Below, in pieces: positions 6,060 to 6,454 of a stretch of DNA of 6,454 nucleotides; within the stretch, counting starts at the first letter, position 1, and each line of letters starts with the position of its first letter. The position numbers and the translations under genes are program-made. The stretch is taken from the NCBI GenBank assembly GCA_934717555.1, contig CAKUYY010000073.1, positions 1-6,454 on the forward strand, written 5' to 3'. This DNA comes from an uncultured Clostridium sp. (lineage in GTDB: Bacteria > Bacillota > Clostridia > Oscillospirales > Acutalibacteraceae). The notes beneath the pieces are model-generated. The model searched no databases and was not told the origin of the DNA. It saw only the letters and a program-made list of their open reading frames with translations.

Positions 6060-6454
6060 ATGCAGAAAAAAGAATTGCTTTACGAAGGAAAAGCCAAAAA
6101 GGTTTATGCAACTGACGATGAGGGATTATGCATTGTTTCTTATAAGGATGACGCGACAGCTTTCAATGGTTTGAAGAAAGGTACCATTGTGGGAAAAGGC
6201 GTTGTCAATAACAGAATGTCTAACTACCTGTTCCAGCTTTTGGAAAAGCAAGGGATTCAGACCCATTATGTAGAAGAACTTAACGATCGTGATACTGTGG
6301 TAAAAAAAGTGACAATTGTTCCCCTGGAAGTGATTGTACGCAATAAAGCAGCCGGAAGCCTTTCCAAAAGATTGGGCCTGGAAGAAGGTACTCCCATGGG
6401 AATTCCTGTATTGGAATTCAGCTACAAAGATGACGATCTGGGTGATCCCATGGT
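6060..6454 (+). CDS. purC: SAICAR synthase, N-terminal part (cut by window edge)
   Basis: PurC (phosphoribosylaminoimidazole-succinocarboxamide synthase) joins CAIR and aspartate with ATP hydrolysis to give SAICAR in cytoplasmic purine synthesis. The 131 visible codons follow the family closely: LYEGKAKKVYATDD at 7-20 (nucleotide-binding loop region), YKDDATAFNGLKKGTIVGKG near 29-48, NN-R-MSNYLFQLLEKQGIQTHYVE next, then VTIVPLEVIVRNKAAGSLSK near 91-110 and a substrate-region FSYKDDDLGDP near the cut. The usual length is about 235-240 residues, so a little over half is present. The ATG at 6060 has GGGAGG (6045-6050) 9 nt upstream. It follows a strong promoter and is the first gene of its transcript; more pur genes probably follow to the right, which I cannot see. 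Confidence 0.97.
   Translation, partial: MQKKELLYEGKAKKVYATDDEGLCIVSYKDDATAFNGLKKGTIVGKGVVNNRMSNYLFQLLEKQGIQTHYVEELNDRDTVVKKVTIVPLEVIVRNKAAGSLSKRLGLEEGTPMGIPVLEFSYKDDDLGDPM

Overview
The window looks like ordinary chromosomal DNA of a low-to-mid GC Bacillota, most likely Clostridia and possibly an Oscillospiraceae/Ruminococcaceae relative. The evidence is a T-box-controlled pheST operon, AGGAGG-type ribosome binding sites, sigma-A-like promoters, a Clostridia-type two-helix membrane protein upstream of acpS, and a fused NAD(P)HX epimerase/dehydratase. The organism call is an inference from gene content, not from a database match.

Layout. On the minus strand, from about 2622 down to 1, lies the phenylalanyl-tRNA synthetase operon: a promoter, a T-box leader of about 335 nt with a UUC (Phe) specifier, pheS complete (2252-1233), and pheT cut by the window edge (1218-1; 406 codons, roughly half of the usual protein). 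On the plus strand, starting from a divergent promoter (2687-2715), is a compact operon: a small two-helix membrane protein (DUF6106-like), acpS (holo-ACP synthase), nnr (bifunctional NAD(P)HX repair enzyme) and a small lipoprotein. The first three genes overlap and the fourth follows after a gap of a few dozen bases. A strong hairpin (5771-5813) closes this group. An AT-rich stretch of about 340 bp without a convincing gene follows; it carries a near-consensus promoter (5977-6005) that should drive purC, the first visible gene of a purine biosynthesis unit, cut by the right edge after 131 codons.

How the genes work together. pheS and pheT make the two subunits of PheRS, and the T-box lets uncharged tRNA-Phe switch their transcription on. 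acpS activates acyl carrier protein for lipid synthesis and nnr repairs damaged NAD(P)H. The small membrane protein and the lipoprotein are cell-envelope proteins of unknown function in the same transcript. purC belongs to a separate transcript for IMP synthesis.

I found no mobile element, CRISPR array, tRNA or rRNA, and no clear sign of horizontal transfer. There is no convincing undescribed system here. The items most worth a second look are the lipoprotein in a YdcC/GerS-like position, the DUF6106-acpS overlap, and the AT-rich purC upstream region.
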